Positions 1 through 11,463 are shown, counted from the stretch's first letter. The stretch: DNA of 64,000 nt from Pseudanabaena sp. PCC 7367 (GCF_000317065.1 NC_019701.1:3296001-3360000); one strand, 5' to 3'. Translations and numbers: made by a program. Notes: generated from the letters alone by a model not told the origin.

Positions 1-2720
1 CGCATCCCAATCATAAACCACCTGGCGATCGGGATTATTAGCGCTGAGCAAATTGCCGTTATCATCATAGGCATAGGTAGTCTCTACCCCATTCAAGAAC
101 GAAGTTAAGAGGCGATCGTTATCATCGTAGGTGTAGGTAGTGAGCCCCTCGATCGAATCATCACGGCTGAGGCGATTGCCCACCTCATCATAGGTATAAG
201 TAATTGTGCGATCGCCATTGACCGGGTCAGTAATTGTCTCCTGGGTCAGGCGATATAAATCATCGTAGGTAAATTCAATGATCCGACCGCTGGATTCTTC
301 CACCCTGGTGCGATTGCCCAGTTCATCCAGGGTATAGATATAGCTGGATAAAATATTTCCATTAGCATCGGTATTAGTAACACCAACTAAACGATTGAGA
401 TCGTCATAACTCATCGTCTCAGTTACACCATTAGCTAATATAATCTGAACTAAATTACCCGCATCATCAAATTCGTAGTCGGTTACCTCGCCATCCTTAG
501 AAATAGTGTCAATTCGATTAACCTCATCATAGGTGTAGGATGTGGTGCCAGTGGGCGTAGTAATCGATTCGATCGCGCCACCGGAAACGTAGGTATAACT
601 GATTTCAGTACCGTCAGGTTCGAGCCTGGAAGCAAGGCGATTGCGATCGTCATAGTTATAGGTAGTGATGCCGCGATCGTCAGCGTAGGTGGCTAGCTGT
701 CCTGAATCATAGTAAGTATATTCAAACAGTCGGCTCTCATTGACATAGTTCTTCGCACGAAGGCGATCTAGCTCGTCATATTCAAATTCAATTACATCAC
801 CATTGAAATTGGTAATACGATCAACCCGCCCAACTTCGTCATAGCTCATCTCCTCGCGTTGGCCTAAGGGACGTTCGACCGCAATCCGTCTGCTAAGGCG
901 ATCGTATTCATATTTAGTAAGGCGATCGTTGGCATCTTTTTGCTGAATCAGATTGCCTAGCTCATCATAACTATATTCAGTGCGTTCACCATTCTCATCG
1001 GTAACTGCCACCAGGCGATCGAGCACATCATATTCATACTGGCTGCTGCGGCCAGCTTGATCAGCTAAAGAAGTAACATTACCAAACTGATCGTAAACTA
1101 CAGCAATACTCTCGCCATCAGGAGTCTCTACTCTGGTAACCCGGTCTAACTCGTCATAATCAAATAAGGTAGTGCGACCGAGGGGATCGGTAGTGGCGAT
1201 CGATCGACCTGCAGCGTCATAAACTGTGGTAACTGAATCATTGAGGGTGTTACTTGAGCCAACTAACTGACCCGCCGCATCATAAATTAGCTCAACCGGA
1301 TCGCCATCTTCATCCGTTAATCCTGTAGCTAAACCACGCTGATTATAGTCAGACAGGATTCTTTGATTGTCAGACAAATCCCCTGGTGTATCATCCGGCG
1401 AGATAGTCTCAGTGACGAGGTTGATCGGATTATAAACATAGTTAGTTGTCTTGCCACTCGGATCAACGATCGCCGTTCTATTCCCCACCACATCATATTC
1501 ATTCCTCAATCGCAAGTTATCTAACAAATCACCAGGTGTTCCATCTGGGAAAATAGTTTCCGAAGGGCGATTCAGATCGTCATATACCTGCTCAGTACGG
1601 CGACCCAGCGGATCGATAACCACGGTGCGATTGCCATTGCCATCATACTCAAACCGAGTCAAATTATCTTCCGCATCTAGAACTGAAGTGACTCTATTAT
1701 CATTATCGTAGGTTACTGTGGTTGTGAGTGTTCTCTCTCCCTCGGGAGTAGTTTGGGTTCTGGTCTCGGTCAGTGGGTTGCCATTCTCGTCATAAGTTAG
1801 GGTGGTCTCGTGACCTAGGGCATCAATTAGGCTGCTTAAATTACCAAAACTATCGTAGTTAAACTCGGTAATATCTCTACCGGCATCCTCAACAATTAAC
1901 TTAACCCTGCCAACAGGATCGTAAATGTAAGAGCGAGTATAACCAGTAGCATCAGTTTCCGCAGTTAGATTACCTCTACTGTCATATTCATACGATGTGG
2001 TGTGACCAAGCGGATTAATAATTGTCGAGAGCTGGTTAAATGAATTATATGTATATCGGTTGGTGCGATCTAGAGGATCAGTCTCAGTTAGAACATTGCC
2101 ACGACTATCATAGGTAAACTTACTAACAAATCCATCAGAGCCACTTTCATCCGTGATTACCTTCTCAGTCAGGATATTATTATCAGCGTCATAGGTGCGC
2201 TCAGTTACCTTGCCAACCGGGTCAGTCTCCTTGACCACATTGCCACGGTTATCATATTCATAGACCGTATCAAAGCCCCGTTTGTCCTTAACAATCTGAA
2301 GAGAATTATCAGGGTCATAGGTCATCTCAACCGACTCACCATTGACATCCAGAATTTGTTTCAACCTGCCCTTGTCGTCATATTCAGTTCTGGAGGCAGG
2401 CCGATCGAGCGGGTCAATAATGTCTGTGAGGAAGTGATCTCTGGTGGGTTCGTTGTATTGGAACTCAGTTTGATTATTCTCCCGATCGGTCACGGCAATG
2501 AGATCGCCATTGGCATCATAGTCATAGGTGATGCGATTGCCCGCTGGGTCTATTAGTGCAGTAATCCTGCCCTGAGCATTGCGCTCAAATACCACCTGCT
2601 TGCCAGTGCTGCTTTCTACGCCAGCATCGGTAAAGGTGAGTTGATTGCCATTGCGATCGGTCACGGTGAGCAGATCGCCAGTATTACCATCAATCTCATA
2701 GACAATCCCTTCCTTGGTCG
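1..2720 (-). repeat. YD/RHS repeat array inside the giant gene
   Basis: About 35 consecutive units of roughly 20-23 residues carry the core (Y/F)xYDxxG/N(N/R). Examples read from the minus strand are YEYDNRGNV, FEYDGNGNR and YTYDEVGNR. The array is still running at base 1. The units differ clearly at the DNA level, so this is an old array rather than a fresh expansion. Confidence 0.9.
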
Positions 2721-5700
2721 TCAGTACAAACGTGCCACCAAAGAAGCCATCGGCAGGATTATATAGCTGCCCACCCAGACCAATAAACTTGCCATTAGAG
2801 CGGGTTAGCCTGGTATCCTTAACAGTCAAGGTATTGTAAGAACCAGCCTCCGATTCAAACGCAGGTCTGTAAATAGTGGTATCTTCACCATCCACCACTG
2901 GTGGGAAGAAATTAGAGAGCGGATCGCGCTCTGGCTTGAAGGTATAGACCTCCCGATCGCCACCAGGCAGCGTAATGAATACCTTGGTGCCTTCCTGATA
3001 TGCTTCAGAGCGAATCCCAAGCTGTTCAAACACTTCATCTCTGCCCAGGCTGGTACGCAGGTCTGTATCCCTGAACTCCATCCGCCAGCCAAAGCCAAAG
3101 TCATCACTGTTTTTGCTGGTCAGTGAATCATAGGTGCGAGTAACAGTAATTGGAATACCTGTGACTGGAATTTGCAGGTCGGTGAAGGAGAGGCGGAAAT
3201 TGCCCAGCTTCAACTCACCAACTACATTCACCTGCCGATCGACGATCGCAATATTACCTGCTACATCTGTCGCTTCTAGCCTGAGGGTGTAGGTATCATT
3301 CTGGAGAACAGTCGGGTCAAATTCACCCAGGGCAGCGCCATTGACTGTGTCACTGCCACTAGCGATCTCGGTAAAATTATCACTATCGAGTGGCGCTACA
3401 CTGAGGCTGTAACTGGTCAGGTCATCATCCAGCACTGAACCGATAATATCTTCTGGGGCAGTGAACTCAGTGCCTTCAATTACATCCAGTGAGATATCAG
3501 GAGCATTGTTCATCGTAGGATCAATGACCCCGAACTCCTGCTCCACTGTGGCCATATTGCCTGCCGCATCGGTAGCGATCGCCTGGGCAGTGAATACCCC
3601 TGACTGGGTTGGTGTATATTCAGCCACACCATTGGCATCGAGGGTAATTGATTCACCATCTATGATCAGCAAGAGTTCAGTCACTCGGATATTATCCGTT
3701 GCCGTAACCACGATATTGGCAGGTTCATTGATGTTGACATTGAAGGGGGCACTGAGATTGATGACGGGAGCCTGGTCATCGCCACTGACGGCAATGTCAA
3801 AACTCTGTTGTACCGATGCACCACGATTATCAGCTACGGTAATGGTGACAGGTTGGAGTACATTTAATCCTAGTGGTACATCCCAGCGCAATCGACCGAG
3901 ATTATCAATCGTCATTCCCTCTGGTGCTTCCGTCAGGGTGTAGGTAAGTGGATCGCCGTCGGGCTCTTCTACCCTCAGATTATAGAGATAGGTATCACCC
4001 GATTGAATTCCTGTAGCTGGGGTAGAAAGGATTACTGGTGCACTGTTGACGATTGTACTGACCACAAAACTCTGGGTTGCTGTGGCACCATCTGGATCAG
4101 TGACAATTACTTCAATACTGAAGTCACCAGTTTGGTCAGTGGTTGGTGTCCATTCAATTAGACCAGTGTTGGCATCGATCGTCATGTCCGTTGGACTATT
4201 GCCCAGTGAGAAGGTAAGCGTACCATCTTCTGGATCGCTGGCCGTGGCTTGATAGGTGTAGGGTTCATCGATCGCCGCTGCGTAGATTGGCTGTGAGGTG
4301 AATGCAGGCGCTAGATTGGCAGCAGTATCACTAATCAACAAATCATAGGTTTGCGTGGCAATGCCACCCTGGCCATCATCTACCCTCACCTCGATCGTGG
4401 CATTGCCCAGGTCAGTGGCAGTCGGTGTCCATTCAATCAAGCCAGTACCAGGATCAATAATCATGCCAGTGGGGGCATTGATCAGCTCATAGCTCAATTG
4501 GCCATTATCGCTATCTTCTGCCTGCACCAGATAGCTATAGGCTTTATCCTGAGCTGCTTCTGTAATTGGCGCAGAGGTAATGATTGGCGGAATATTGACC
4601 GCATTAACAGTAACGGTGAACTCTTGTAATTCAAATGCACCCTGGGAATCGGTCACCCTGATTACCACATTATTGGTGCCGATATCATTCAAACCTGGTG
4701 TCCACAATAATCTGCTGGTGGCAGGATCTAAGAACATGCCATCGGGGGCAGTATCGAGAGTCAATAGTAAATTGTCATTGACGATGTCAGTATCATTGAC
4801 CTCGATTTGATATTCATAGTCCAGGTTGGCAGTGGCATTCACCCTGGGATCAGAGACAAAGAATGGTGGTGTATTGGGGATGGTGCCAGTGCTGGCTACT
4901 GTCAATTCATAGGTGTCACTGACGATCCCACCGCGACCATCATCCACTTCGACTGTGACAATATGAGTACCCACCTGGTCTGGCTGGGGAGCCCAGAATA
5001 TGTTGCCATTTGGTTCGATCGTCATTCCCGTTGGTGCTTCGGTGAGGCGATACTCCAAGGGGTCATTATCGGGATCGCTGGCTATGACTGTGCCTACATA
5101 GGGAATGGCCTGAGTAGTAATGCGGGGTAGCCCTTCAATATTCAGGGTCGGCGCATCATTGGGCAGGTTATCTACTACTTCAATCTGGAAACTAGTTGCA
5201 GCTGTACCACCTTCTCCATCATCGGCAGTAATTGAGAAGTTAAAGATACCGGTTGTATTGGGTTGCCACTTGAATAGAACATCCTCAAAGGTATTAAATC
5301 TTGGCAATCGCGGATCTTCATCAACTACCGTGGCGCTGGTACCATCGGGCTCAAGGATAAAGGTAAGCGGGTCTGATTCTGGCGTGCGGGCTTCCACCAG
5401 GAATTGAACATTTTGGCCGATCGCGGCTTGGCTGGTAGCTGGCGGCACTGTGTAGAAACGAGGCGGTAGATTCTGTGGTACTACCTCGATCTCGAATTCT
5501 TGCAATGTCACCGCACCTCTAGCATCAGTAGCACGGATAATCACTGTTTCGGTGCCTACCTGGTCAGCAGTAGCACGCCAGGCCATGATATTGCGATCTA
5601 TATCAAAGGTCAGTCCTTCTGGGCCACTGACCAGATCAAAGGTAATCAGATCGCCGTCTAAGTCGATCGCTTGAGGGCGATAGAGGATACGTTCATCTAC

Positions 5701-8700
5701 CTGGGCTAGGTTAGGGCCATTGGTAATAAACTCTGGAGCTTCATTCTCATCGGGCGCTGGTGGCACGATGAAGTTGCGCACATTACCGAAGTTATTACCA
5801 GTTAAGACTTCACCACTGGCCAGAGTGAGGTTATAGTTGTCGCTTTCAGGGCTGGTAACCTCAAAACCCTCTTGCACTTCCTGGACCACTTTGTAATCGC
5901 CAGGAGCCAGGTTGAAGTTGTAGATACCGTTATCATCAGTGGTAGTCCAGATCTCGCCTGAATCGCGGAGGTTGTTATCGTTTTCATCGATGAAGACTAC
6001 TTCATTAGCTAGGCTCAGTGGTTCGACTGCAGGAATATCGCCGATCGCAACTGGGGCAAAGGTTCTATCTTCACTGAATGTTCCATTTGCTAAACCACCA
6101 TCCAGGGGAGGGAATTTAGCTGGAACCTGAACTATCCTGACATTTTCTCCATCCCAGTACATTAGGCGTGATCTAGAGCCACCACCACCATCTCTAAGCG
6201 CCATTAGATCGCCAATATATGGCTGGAAGTAGTCAGCCCCTATGGCAGACACACCAGGATTCAAACCAATACTAGGAACAGCAAAATGATTTGCAACTAG
6301 ATTTTGATTTGGTTCAACCAACCTAAATCCAGCCTGCTTAAATTCTAAATCACCAGGAATAAGGGAAGTCACGATATAAGGGACTTCTTCGATCACTCCA
6401 GATGGATCTATTGTGTACAGAGTTGTCCCATATGTTGCAAGAATCTTGCCAGCTAAAGGACCATAAGAAAGATCATTTGGGACGATATCACTTACTACTG
6501 AAGTAGAGATTTCAACATTGGCTATATTTGACACCTCACCTTCAGAATTTACCCTGTTAATCGCAAGATTAAATCCTGCAGTCCCAGCTTTTGAATACCA
6601 AGACGAAGTTATTAAATCACCACCAAAAAGCCCCGTTTCATCAAAAAGAATACGCTGAATCTCTTGAGAAGTTGTATTTGGATCATCGGTAAAAGAGAAT
6701 GGAGGTCCACCAATATCAGCAAAATCTGGCTCGAATTCAAAGCCACTTTCACCAGTAGTTATTTTCTGAAGTCCAGTTTGCACTAAGAAGTCCCTTGTTA
6801 CAAACTTGTCACCAGGATTAAAGTCACCAATAAAGTCTTCTGGAACTACCGCAAAACCATCTCTACCTAGGATAATTCCAGGTTCTGGTGTAGCTGAGAC
6901 AATTTGAGTTAGACTGCCATCTTGTTCAAGCGCAACAATATCTCCCAAACCAACCCTTAAACCAGGAGGATTAACTAGGGTTGCTAGTAGTTGCCCAGTC
7001 GTATCATCATACGCAAAGCTATCAATACCGAATGTAGGGTCTTGATAGCTAATATCTACGATCTCAACATTGCCACTATTCAACTCCGGTGGCGTGAGTC
7101 GGTTATTCGTTCTAGGTTTAAATACCTGCGGTTGATTGAGCAAATCCTCAGGTGGCTCAAAACTGTCATAGAACACCCGACCCCAGATTTGGCCTGGCTG
7201 CTCACTGGAAAGGTCAAGGGTAAAGGAAAGATTATCAAACCCACCCCTGCCATCATCCACCATCACCGAGATATCATGGGCACCAGCATTTTCAGGCTTG
7301 GTCGTCCAGGAGATCCAACCCGTCTCAGGATCGATCGCCATCCCTGTTGGTGCTTCGGTCAGTGTGAAGGAGAGGGCATCATCATCAGGATCGATCGCTT
7401 CGATCCGTTGCACATAGCCGGTCGCGGTGAATCCATCGGTCTGTGGTTCAGAGATAATAATTGGGGCATTATTACCTTCCTCTGCGGCCGTGAAAATCTT
7501 ATAGGTCTGGAGCGCTTCACCACCACGAACATCAGTTACCTGCAGGGTCACATCAAACGTACCCGCCTGCTCACCCGTGGGAGTCCAGGTCACCAAACCA
7601 GTATCCGCATCAATTGCCAGACCATCCGGTGCGTCTACGACCGAGAAGATAAAGCCATCCTGGTCGGGATCGCTAGCCGTGGCTTGATAGGTATATTCAG
7701 CATTGATCGCTGCCTGCACAATCGGCGTGCTGGTGAATAGAGGCGGGCGATTACGATTGCCATCGAGCACACCCAGGTTATAGCTCTGCTCAGTGATACC
7801 ACCATTGCCATCACTGACCTGCACCGTGACTGTGTAGTTACCGACATTATCAATAATCGGTGTCCAGGAAATAGCCCCAGTGCTGGCATCGATCGCCATG
7901 CCATCTGGTGCCGCTAGTAGCTCATAGGTGAGCTGGTCATTATCTGGGTCGGTTGCCTGTACCTGATAGGTGTAGGGTCTATCAACAAATGCTTCTACCC
8001 CTGGCTCAGAGGTAATATCAGGGCTGCGATTGGTGCTGGCCAGTACTCTCAGGTTATAGGTGAATTGCGATTCATTGGGATTGAAGAACGAAAGCGTCCG
8101 CTGATCGCTAGTAGAGCCGATTGCTAAGCCTTGCTCGTTAATTAAGTTAGTGAAGTCAAAATAGGGAATCCCATCCGGGGTAACGCCATCGAAGTTTTGC
8201 ACCTGCACGGTTGGATCACTGAGGTTGTCGATCGCCACCAGCAATGGCCCATTAATGTCATATTGACCAATATTCTCCAAACTAACTTCCGTGGAGAGCA
8301 CCTTATCCTTGTTCACATAGGAAGTGCGACCATATTTCGCTTCCAGGCTGGGTGTCACCTCGGTGATGCTGCTGAAGTCTATATCTGCTGAAACTGGTGT
8401 TTCTGAAGTTGGCGTAACTGGGGTACTGGTGCCTGTACCACCGGGCAGAATTGCAATATCAGAAATGGTGAAGGTGGTCTGGGTATCGCTGTCGTTATTG
8501 ATTAATTCAAAGATTAAATTGGTAGTTTGCCCCAGCGTAAATGCAGGTAGGTTCAGAGTTACGGTCTTATCCACCAGGCTGGCATCAATGCTGAATGCAG
8601 CACCTTCGCCTTCGGTCAGATTAAAGAAAGCATCTCTACCCGTAGCAAAGGGTTGCACCAGCGGATCGCCATTGGCATCAACGATCGCTACTTCCAAGGC

Positions 8701-11463
8701 ATCATTAATGCCAGCGGTATCAGTTAAATCAAAATCATCATCATAGGTGAAGGTGAGGATTGCTGGTTGCTCCAGGATATCAAGCGATTCAGTTAAATCC
8801 ACCTGGAACGATTGCCCCTCTTGCAGGATTAGTGTTCCTTCTTCTAAGCGCGTAAAAGTCTGGGTGGTGGTGACCTCATTGCCCGCAATATCGGTTGCGA
8901 TCACATCAAAGGTATTCTCACCTAGAATCAGTGGCACATCGGTAAAGGTATATTGACCAGTAGAATCGGTGGCCGTGACCTGATTCGTCTGCACCAACCT
9001 GACCTGGGTATTTGGATCGCCCTGGCCTGTGAGCGTGACAATTTCGGCAATGGTTCTGCCATCACCCAGTGGCTCCGTATCAAAGACAGGGTCTAGCTCA
9101 AGAGTGGGGGCAGCAGGTGGCGTGGTATCGAGTGTAAAGGCAATGTCAACGTTGCCAGAGGCATTGCCAAATTCATCGGTGGCTTGCAGATTTAAGGTGT
9201 AGTCACCATCTACCAGTGGTGCGCCATTGATAGTTTCTAAATCCGCCTGGTCTAGATTAAAGCTACCATCGGGCAACAGTTCAGGAATCAAGCCAGTATA
9301 TTCACCCACTGGAATATCGCCAAACCCAGCGATGAATTCGTCAATGTTGCTAGCATCGGTGACTGTACCCGTAATCGTTGGGTCTGAGGTAATGCCATCC
9401 CCATTAGTGCCGCCGATCGCTGTATCATTTGCCAATTGCCCCGTAATCACCGGTGGGTCAGCGTCTACAGGCAATCGGGTGAAGGTTGGCGAGATCGTAG
9501 TTTCATTCCCAGCAATATCTGTTGCCTTTACATCAAAGCTATTATCACCGAGTGCTAAGGCTACATTGGTAAAGGCATATGCACCAGTGCCATCAGCAGT
9601 AGTGGTCTGTCCAGTTTGAATTAGTTCTATCTGGGCACCAGGATCACTTTGACCCGTGAGGGTAACAATCTCAGCCGTGGTTTGCCCATCACCAACGGGG
9701 TCTGTATCAGAGGCAGGATCTAAGCCGATATCAAGATTGGGAGCAGTTGTATCGAGGCTAAAGTCAATCGTAAAATTAGAGGTATTGCCAAACTGATCAA
9801 CCGCTTGCAGATTGAGGACATAATCACCATTCGCTAACGGTGCACCATTGATTTGCTCTAACATAGTCTGGCTCAGCGTAAAACTACCATCACTTTGCAG
9901 TTCGCTCAGGATATCAACATAATCGGCAACTGGAATACTACCAAAACCTGCAGTTAGCTCTGTAATTGTGCTGTCATCGGTTACAGTACCGCTGATCGTT
10001 GGATTTGACGTAATCCCATCACTGACTCCTGTATCATTTGCCAATTGCCCGGTAATAATTGGGCTATCTTGATCTGAGACGATCGCTGTGACCGTAGCAT
10101 TATTATTAAAAATGGCATTCCCTTTAGCACCGATCGAACCAATTAGCTCTGAGCCATTATTGGAAATAAAATTCTTCGCGGTTAGGAATTCGCCTCTGGT
10201 TGCCGATGCCCCATTGAAGATGATGTCACCCTGGGCGATCACAGTCAGGAAATCAGCCTCATCGGTAGTCGTCGTAGCACCATTGAAGATAATGTTTTGA
10301 GAACCTGCGGCAATCAAACTTTCACCACTAAACCTGGCTCCGTTATTCAGGTTGATCGATCTAGAAGCCAGAATCGCACTATTGTTAACTTGCGTGTTCG
10401 CCAGATTAACACCGCCATTGTTGGCTACGATCGCCACATTATTGAGGGCATGGTTATTACCATTGAAATTAATGTTGCCCCGCTTAACAATGATGACCGT
10501 ATTCTCGATCGTCACGCCATTGGGAATATTCAATCCACCATTCGTGATTTCAACCACCGTGGGATTATCTGCAGTTCCACCAGCAGGGAAGTTCTGATTC
10601 CAATTGTTGGTATTGTTGAACTGATTTGCACGATCAAAAACAATCGGCGTGATGCCTGCAGGAATCCGATCCGCTAGCTCTTGATCCTTAACTGTATTAA
10701 AGCCAGGTACATCGACAGTCTGCGGGTCTACGATCTGTGGTGGCAGTAGATTGCTGTAGGGATTATTGGGGGCATTAGCTACGTTATATCCTTCAGAAAC
10801 AGCGACCGCAAAGGGCACCAGAATCGGTTTGCCCTCACTATCAAGCACAGGATTACCCTGGCTATCTCTTTCTACTGGCAGGGTGGCAGACTTGTTAATC
10901 GTAAAGCCTTCTTTGCCATAAACCAGGGCATCGTCACTGGTATCCAGGGGTGCACCATCAAAGTCGCCACCATTGTTGATCGTGATTCTACCCTCAGCTT
11001 TGATCGCAAATTCGGGAATGCTAGTTACTGCCGATGCTGCTAGAGGACTTGATGATAGCGGTGGTGAGGATAGCTCGCTTGATTCTGGGCTGCTACTGAG
11101 CGATTCCTGGACTTGCAATGACAAATCACTACCAGCAGAGATGGGTGCGATCTGCTCGTCGTCTAGATTAAAGGTAGGGATGCGATCGCCAAATCCATTA
11201 CCACTGGTTGGATTAGTCAGGCGGCTCTGGGCTGGTACTAGCAGATCGTCTGTAATGCCTGCTAAACCATTAATATTACTGCCATTACCTAGATCTAGAT
11301 ATGGGCTATTTGGTTGCAGTGGATTGCGTTGGCTACCACTTTTATAGCGGGATGGATATTTAAGTGGTGCATCAAGACTGGCATCTAATAATGGATTCCC
11401 TAACGTTGCTGCATCCAACAACGATGGCGTGTTTGCTAATAACGCCTCATTACTTATTTGCAT
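1..11463 (-). CDS. Giant RHS/YD-repeat protein with Ig-like and cadherin-like domains (3' end beyond window)
   Basis: The frame is open for 3,821 codons from an ATG at 11463 and the C-terminus lies outside the window. In order I read: a low-complexity Ser-rich N-terminus without an obvious Sec signal; an Asn/Gly-rich beta-helix-like stretch (about residues 275-460); two sets of bacterial Ig-like modules with the phrase DGITSNPTISGTV; three cadherin-like/putative-Ig repeats of about 90 residues; a unique segment (about 1430-1790); an SdrD B-like prealbumin fold (about 1815-1895, FIDENDNNLRDSGE); seven more cadherin-like repeats; an RHS entry region near residue 2750 (VTRTYDSLTSK); and about 35 YD repeats to the edge. 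RHS proteins encapsulate or display C-terminal cargo; cadherin-like arrays act as stalks or adhesins. The type I secretion genes upstream on the same strand are the likely exporter. Whether the C-terminus is a toxin, an adhesive tip or a secretion signal cannot be seen. Confidence 0.93.
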   Translation of the reverse strand, partial: MQISNEALLANTPSLLDAATLGNPLLDASLDAPLKYPSRYKSGSQRNPLQPNSPYLDLGNGSNINGLAGITDDLLVPAQSRLTNPTSGNGFGDRIPTFNLDDEQIAPISAGSDLSLQVQESLSSSPESSELSSPPLSSSPLAASAVTSIPEFAIKAEGRITINNGGDFDGAPLDTSDDALVYGKEGFTINKSATLPVERDSQGNPVLDSEGKPILVPFAVAVSEGYNVANAPNNPYSNLLPPQIVDPQTVDVPGFNTVKDQELADRIPAGITPIVFDRANQFNNTNNWNQNFPAGGTADNPTVVEITNGGLNIPNGVTIENTVIIVKRGNINFNGNNHALNNVAIVANNGGVNLANTQVNNSAILASRSINLNNGARFSGESLIAAGSQNIIFNGATTTTDEADFLTVIAQGDIIFNGASATRGEFLTAKNFISNNGSELIGSIGAKGNAIFNNNATVTAIVSDQDSPIITGQLANDTGVSDGITSNPTISGTVTDDSTITELTAGFGSIPVADYVDILSELQSDGSFTLSQTMLEQINGAPLANGDYVLNLQAVDQFGNTSNFTIDFSLDTTAPNLDIGLDPASDTDPVGDGQTTAEIVTLTGQSDPGAQIELIQTGQTTTADGTGAYAFTNVALALGDNSFDVKATDIAGNETTISPTFTRLPVDADPPVITGQLANDTAIGGTNGDGITSDPTITGTVTDASNIDEFIAGFGDIPVGEYTGLIPELLPDGSFNLDQADLETINGAPLVDGDYTLNLQATDEFGNASGNVDIAFTLDTTPPAAPTLELDPVFDTEPLGDGRTIAEIVTLTGQGDPNTQVRLVQTNQVTATDSTGQYTFTDVPLILGENTFDVIATDIAGNEVTTTQTFTRLEEGTLILQEGQSFQVDLTESLDILEQPAILTFTYDDDFDLTDTAGINDALEVAIVDANGDPLVQPFATGRDAFFNLTEGEGAAFSIDASLVDKTVTLNLPAFTLGQTTNLIFELINNDSDTQTTFTISDIAILPGGTGTSTPVTPTSETPVSADIDFSSITEVTPSLEAKYGRTSYVNKDKVLSTEVSLENIGQYDINGPLLVAIDNLSDPTVQVQNFDGVTPDGIPYFDFTNLINEQGLAIGSTSDQRTLSFFNPNESQFTYNLRVLASTNRSPDITSEPGVEAFVDRPYTYQVQATDPDNDQLTYELLAAPDGMAIDASTGAISWTPIIDNVGNYTVTVQVSDGNGGITEQSYNLGVLDGNRNRPPLFTSTPIVQAAINAEYTYQATASDPDQDGFIFSVVDAPDGLAIDADTGLVTWTPTGEQAGTFDVTLQVTDVRGGEALQTYKIFTAAEEGNNAPIIISEPQTDGFTATGYVQRIEAIDPDDDALSFTLTEAPTGMAIDPETGWISWTTKPENAGAHDISVMVDDGRGGFDNLSFTLDLSSEQPGQIWGRVFYDSFEPPEDLLNQPQVFKPRTNNRLTPPELNSGNVEIVDISYQDPTFGIDSFAYDDTTGQLLATLVNPPGLRVGLGDIVALEQDGSLTQIVSATPEPGIILGRDGFAVVPEDFIGDFNPGDKFVTRDFLVQTGLQKITTGESGFEFEPDFADIGGPPFSFTDDPNTTSQEIQRILFDETGLFGGDLITSSWYSKAGTAGFNLAINRVNSEGEVSNIANVEISTSVVSDIVPNDLSYGPLAGKILATYGTTLYTIDPSGVIEEVPYIVTSLIPGDLEFKQAGFRLVEPNQNLVANHFAVPSIGLNPGVSAIGADYFQPYIGDLMALRDGGGGSRSRLMYWDGENVRIVQVPAKFPPLDGGLANGTFSEDRTFAPVAIGDIPAVEPLSLANEVVFIDENDNNLRDSGEIWTTTDDNGIYNFNLAPGDYKVVQEVQEGFEVTSPESDNYNLTLASGEVLTGNNFGNVRNFIVPPAPDENEAPEFITNGPNLAQVDERILYRPQAIDLDGDLITFDLVSGPEGLTFDIDRNIMAWRATADQVGTETVIIRATDARGAVTLQEFEIEVVPQNLPPRFYTVPPATSQAAIGQNVQFLVEARTPESDPLTFILEPDGTSATVVDEDPRLPRFNTFEDVLFKWQPNTTGIFNFSITADDGEGGTAATSFQIEVVDNLPNDAPTLNIEGLPRITTQAIPYVGTVIASDPDNDPLEYRLTEAPTGMTIEPNGNIFWAPQPDQVGTHIVTVEVDDGRGGIVSDTYELTVASTGTIPNTPPFFVSDPRVNATANLDYEYQIEVNDTDIVNDNLLLTLDTAPDGMFLDPATSRLLWTPGLNDIGTNNVVIRVTDSQGAFELQEFTVTVNAVNIPPIITSAPITEAAQDKAYSYLVQAEDSDNGQLSYELINAPTGMIIDPGTGLIEWTPTATDLGNATIEVRVDDGQGGIATQTYDLLISDTAANLAPAFTSQPIYAAAIDEPYTYQATASDPEDGTLTFSLGNSPTDMTIDANTGLIEWTPTTDQTGDFSIEVIVTDPDGATATQSFVVSTIVNSAPVILSTPATGIQSGDTYLYNLRVEEPDGDPLTYTLTEAPEGMTIDNLGRLRWDVPLGLNVLQPVTITVADNRGASVQQSFDIAVSGDDQAPVINLSAPFNVNINEPANIVVTATDNIRVTELLLIIDGESITLDANGVAEYTPTQSGVFTAQAIATDAAGNMATVEQEFGVIDPTMNNAPDISLDVIEGTEFTAPEDIIGSVLDDDLTSYSLSVAPLDSDNFTEIASGSDTVNGAALGEFDPTVLQNDTYTLRLEATDVAGNIAIVDRQVNVVGELKLGNFRLSFTDLQIPVTGIPITVTRTYDSLTSKNSDDFGFGWRMEFRDTDLRTSLGRDEVFEQLGIRSEAYQEGTKVFITLPGGDREVYTFKPERDPLSNFFPPVVDGEDTTIYRPAFESEAGSYNTLTVKDTRLTRSNGKFIGLGGQLYNPADGFFGGTFVLTTKEGIVYEIDGNTGDLLTVTDRNGNQLTFTDAGVESSTGKQVVFERNAQGRITALIDPAGNRITYDYDANGDLIAVTDRENNQTEFQYNEPTRDHFLTDIIDPLDRPASRTEYDDKGRLKQILDVNGESVEMTYDPDNSLQIVKDKRGFDTVYEYDNRGNVVKETDPVGKVTERTYDADNNILTEKVITDESGSDGFVSKFTYDSRGNVLTETDPLDRTNRYTYNSFNQLSTIINPLGHTTSYEYDSRGNLTAETDATGYTRSYIYDPVGRVKLIVEDAGRDITEFNYDSFGNLSSLIDALGHETTLTYDENGNPLTETRTQTTPEGERTLTTTVTYDNDNRVTSVLDAEDNLTRFEYDGNGNRTVVIDPLGRRTEQVYDDLNRPSETIFPDGTPGDLLDNLRLRNEYDVVGNRTAIVDPSGKTTNYVYNPINLVTETISPDDTPGDLSDNQRILSDYNQRGLATGLTDEDGDPVELIYDAAGQLVGSSNTLNDSVTTVYDAAGRSIATTDPLGRTTLFDYDELDRVTRVETPDGESIAVVYDQFGNVTSLADQAGRSSQYEYDVLDRLVAVTDENGERTEYSYDELGNLIQQKDANDRLTKYEYDRLSRRIAVERPLGQREEMSYDEVGRVDRITNFNGDVIEFEYDELDRLRAKNYVNESRLFEYTYYDSGQLATYADDRGITTYNYDDRNRLASRLEPDGTEISYTYVSGGAIESITTPTGTTSYTYDEVNRIDTISKDGEVTDYEFDDAGNLVQIILANGVTETMSYDDLNRLVGVTNTDANGNILSSYIYTLDELGNRTRVEESSGRIIEFTYDDLYRLTQETITDPVNGDRTITYTYDEVGNRLSRDDSIEGLTTYTYDDNDRLLTSFLNGVETTYAYDDNGNLLSANNPDRQVVYDWDA
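3530..8060 (-). repeat. Ten cadherin-like/putative-Ig repeats in two blocks
   Basis: Protein-level repeats of about 90 residues start with a P-I/F-x-S-x-P phrase, continue with YTYQVxAxDPDxDxLTYxL and APxGMxID, then xGxIxWTP. Three lie at about 7200-8060 and seven at about 3790-5740. They are separated by a unique segment and one SdrD B-like domain near 5770-6010. A related Ig-like unit follows at about 3530-3790. The acidic DPDxD motifs suggest calcium binding, which is inference. Confidence 0.8.

Noticed and set aside
1451-11347. Numerous plus-strand frames of 60-250 codons and minus-strand frames in other phases
   Set aside because: They lie opposite or out of phase with the giant RHS/cadherin-like gene, whose repeat structure and continuous frame explain the region. 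Their products are low-complexity and have no ribosome sites.
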